A DNA stretch of 6,619 bases, taken from contig JAKAQR010000095.1 of the NCBI GenBank assembly GCA_021819725.1, positions 1 through 6,619 on the forward strand, read 5' to 3'. This stretch comes from Actinomycetes bacterium. GTDB taxonomy: Bacteria > Actinomycetota > Acidimicrobiia > Acidimicrobiales > Acidimicrobiaceae. A program made the position numbers and the translations under genes. Under the pieces are notes generated by a model. The model saw nothing but the letters and a program-made list of their open reading frames with translations. It had not been told where the DNA came from and searched no databases. Shown here in pieces: positions 6,175 through 6,619 of the stretch (positions within the stretch are counted from its first letter, which is position 1; each line of letters opens with the position of its first letter).

Positions 6175-6392
6175 CGAGGCATGACATCCACGAACGCTAA
6201 CGTCCATGAGATGAGGAGCGAGTCGTTTGGTACGTGGCGATTGCTCTATCACCAGTCCCGAACTCGAACAGCCAAACTCGCTAGCAAGGCGAAGCCAATG
6301 GACCATCTGGCCAAGCAGAGGGGCCGATGTCTGGACCAAGTGCGTGAAGTGACATCTGCTCATCGACTCGAACACCAAAGACCGAGATCCTC

Positions 6393-6423
6393 GATGTTGG
6401 GTGAACCTGGCCAATCCAACATC
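6393..6423. repeat. 8-bp inverted repeat with adjoining palindrome
   Basis: GATGTTGG (6393-6400) and CCAACATC (6416-6423) form a perfect 8-bp stem with a 15-nt loop. The right arm runs into the 10-bp palindrome TCACCGGTGA (6422-6431). The function is unknown; a protein-binding site or part of a degraded element is possible. Confidence 0.45.
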
Positions 6424-6564
6424 ACCGGTGAACTCCATAGGTTAGCTCCCCTCTGGGCCATGCAAAGGCGTACAGCCACACACGTGACGATTACGGTGAA
6501 GGCTCGCCAGAATAGACCACCGGCTCCATTCGAGCTGAGAACCAGATACGGGTATCCAACGGTG

Positions 6565-6597
6565 ACCTGATCGTCTCAGAGGATCTCACGATCAGGT
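6565..6597. repeat. Perfect 10-bp inverted repeat
   Basis: ACCTGATCGT (6565-6574) and ACGATCAGGT (6588-6597) are exact reverse complements around a 13-nt spacer. This is the strongest inverted repeat in the window. It lacks a T-run on the plus strand, so it may be a bidirectional transcript end, an operator or the end of a mobile element. The neighbouring gene to the right is not visible. Confidence 0.5.
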
Positions 6598-6619
6598 GCC
6601 AAGCTCACACCGCGTTATC

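Larger units (their letters stand above)
5942..6619. other. Right-end region without a recognisable gene, rich in inverted repeats
   Basis: 678 bases follow the MFS stop codon. Open frames on both strands (e.g. 6166-6570 plus, 6172-6438 minus) have no clear ribosome binding site, no familiar motif and an Arg/Ser/His/Pro-rich composition typical of chance frames. A 70-codon stretch open on the minus strand near 6358-6567 has no start codon at its head. The region contains a long-loop inverted repeat (5998-6046), four short hairpins (6082-6174), an 8-bp inverted repeat (6393-6423) and a 10-bp one (6565-6597). It may hold transcript ends and the remains of a mobile element. Confidence 0.6.

Noticed and set aside
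6166..6570. 134-codon plus-strand frame near the right edge
   Set aside because: It begins inside a hairpin, lacks a Shine-Dalgarno, and has an Arg/His/Ser/Pro-rich composition with no recognisable domain.
1..6619. CRISPR array or rRNA genes
   Set aside because: No regularly spaced repeats with unique spacers and no rRNA-like conserved stretches were seen on either strand.

Overview
The window comes from a bacterial chromosome of moderate GC content with strong Shine-Dalgarno sites. The genes look most like those of a Gram-positive lineage, and the combination of an actinobacterial-style phage integrase with a phosphate:H+ symporter-type MFS carrier would fit an acidophilic actinobacterium (Acidimicrobiia-like, e.g. 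Ferrimicrobium relatives). That placement rests on general resemblance only and is weak.

Left edge (1-863, minus strand): an intact tRNA-Ala(TGC) gene, followed about 110 bp downstream by the start of a tyrosine-recombinase integrase that runs off the left edge. No complete reading frame exists for it in the window, but its N-terminal 226 residues read clearly, including the first catalytic Arg. The tRNA 3' end is the probable attachment site of an integrated element lying to the left; everything right of the tRNA is probably host chromosome. A tandem 10-bp repeat sits between the tRNA and the integrase.

Centre (about 1049-4182, plus strand): a likely three-gene operon. It encodes an APC-superfamily permease, an acetamidase/formamidase-family enzyme whose ATG overlaps the permease stop (TAATG), and a GNAT N-acetyltransferase 44 bp further on. 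The first two look like a translationally coupled import-and-hydrolysis unit that would release ammonium from a small amide or a related compound. The role of the acetyltransferase is open.

Right (4183-5941, plus strand): a 322-bp intergenic region with a bulged hairpin and a possible 11-bp-periodic PHO-box-like sequence, then an MFS phosphate:H+ symporter of the PHS family that keeps the phosphate-binding residues known from the fungal homologue PiPT at matching spacing.

Right end (5942-6619): no convincing gene. It holds several inverted repeats: a cluster of four short hairpins, an 8-bp inverted repeat, and a perfect 10-bp inverted repeat near the edge. It may be a structured intergenic region, a degraded mobile-element tail, or both.
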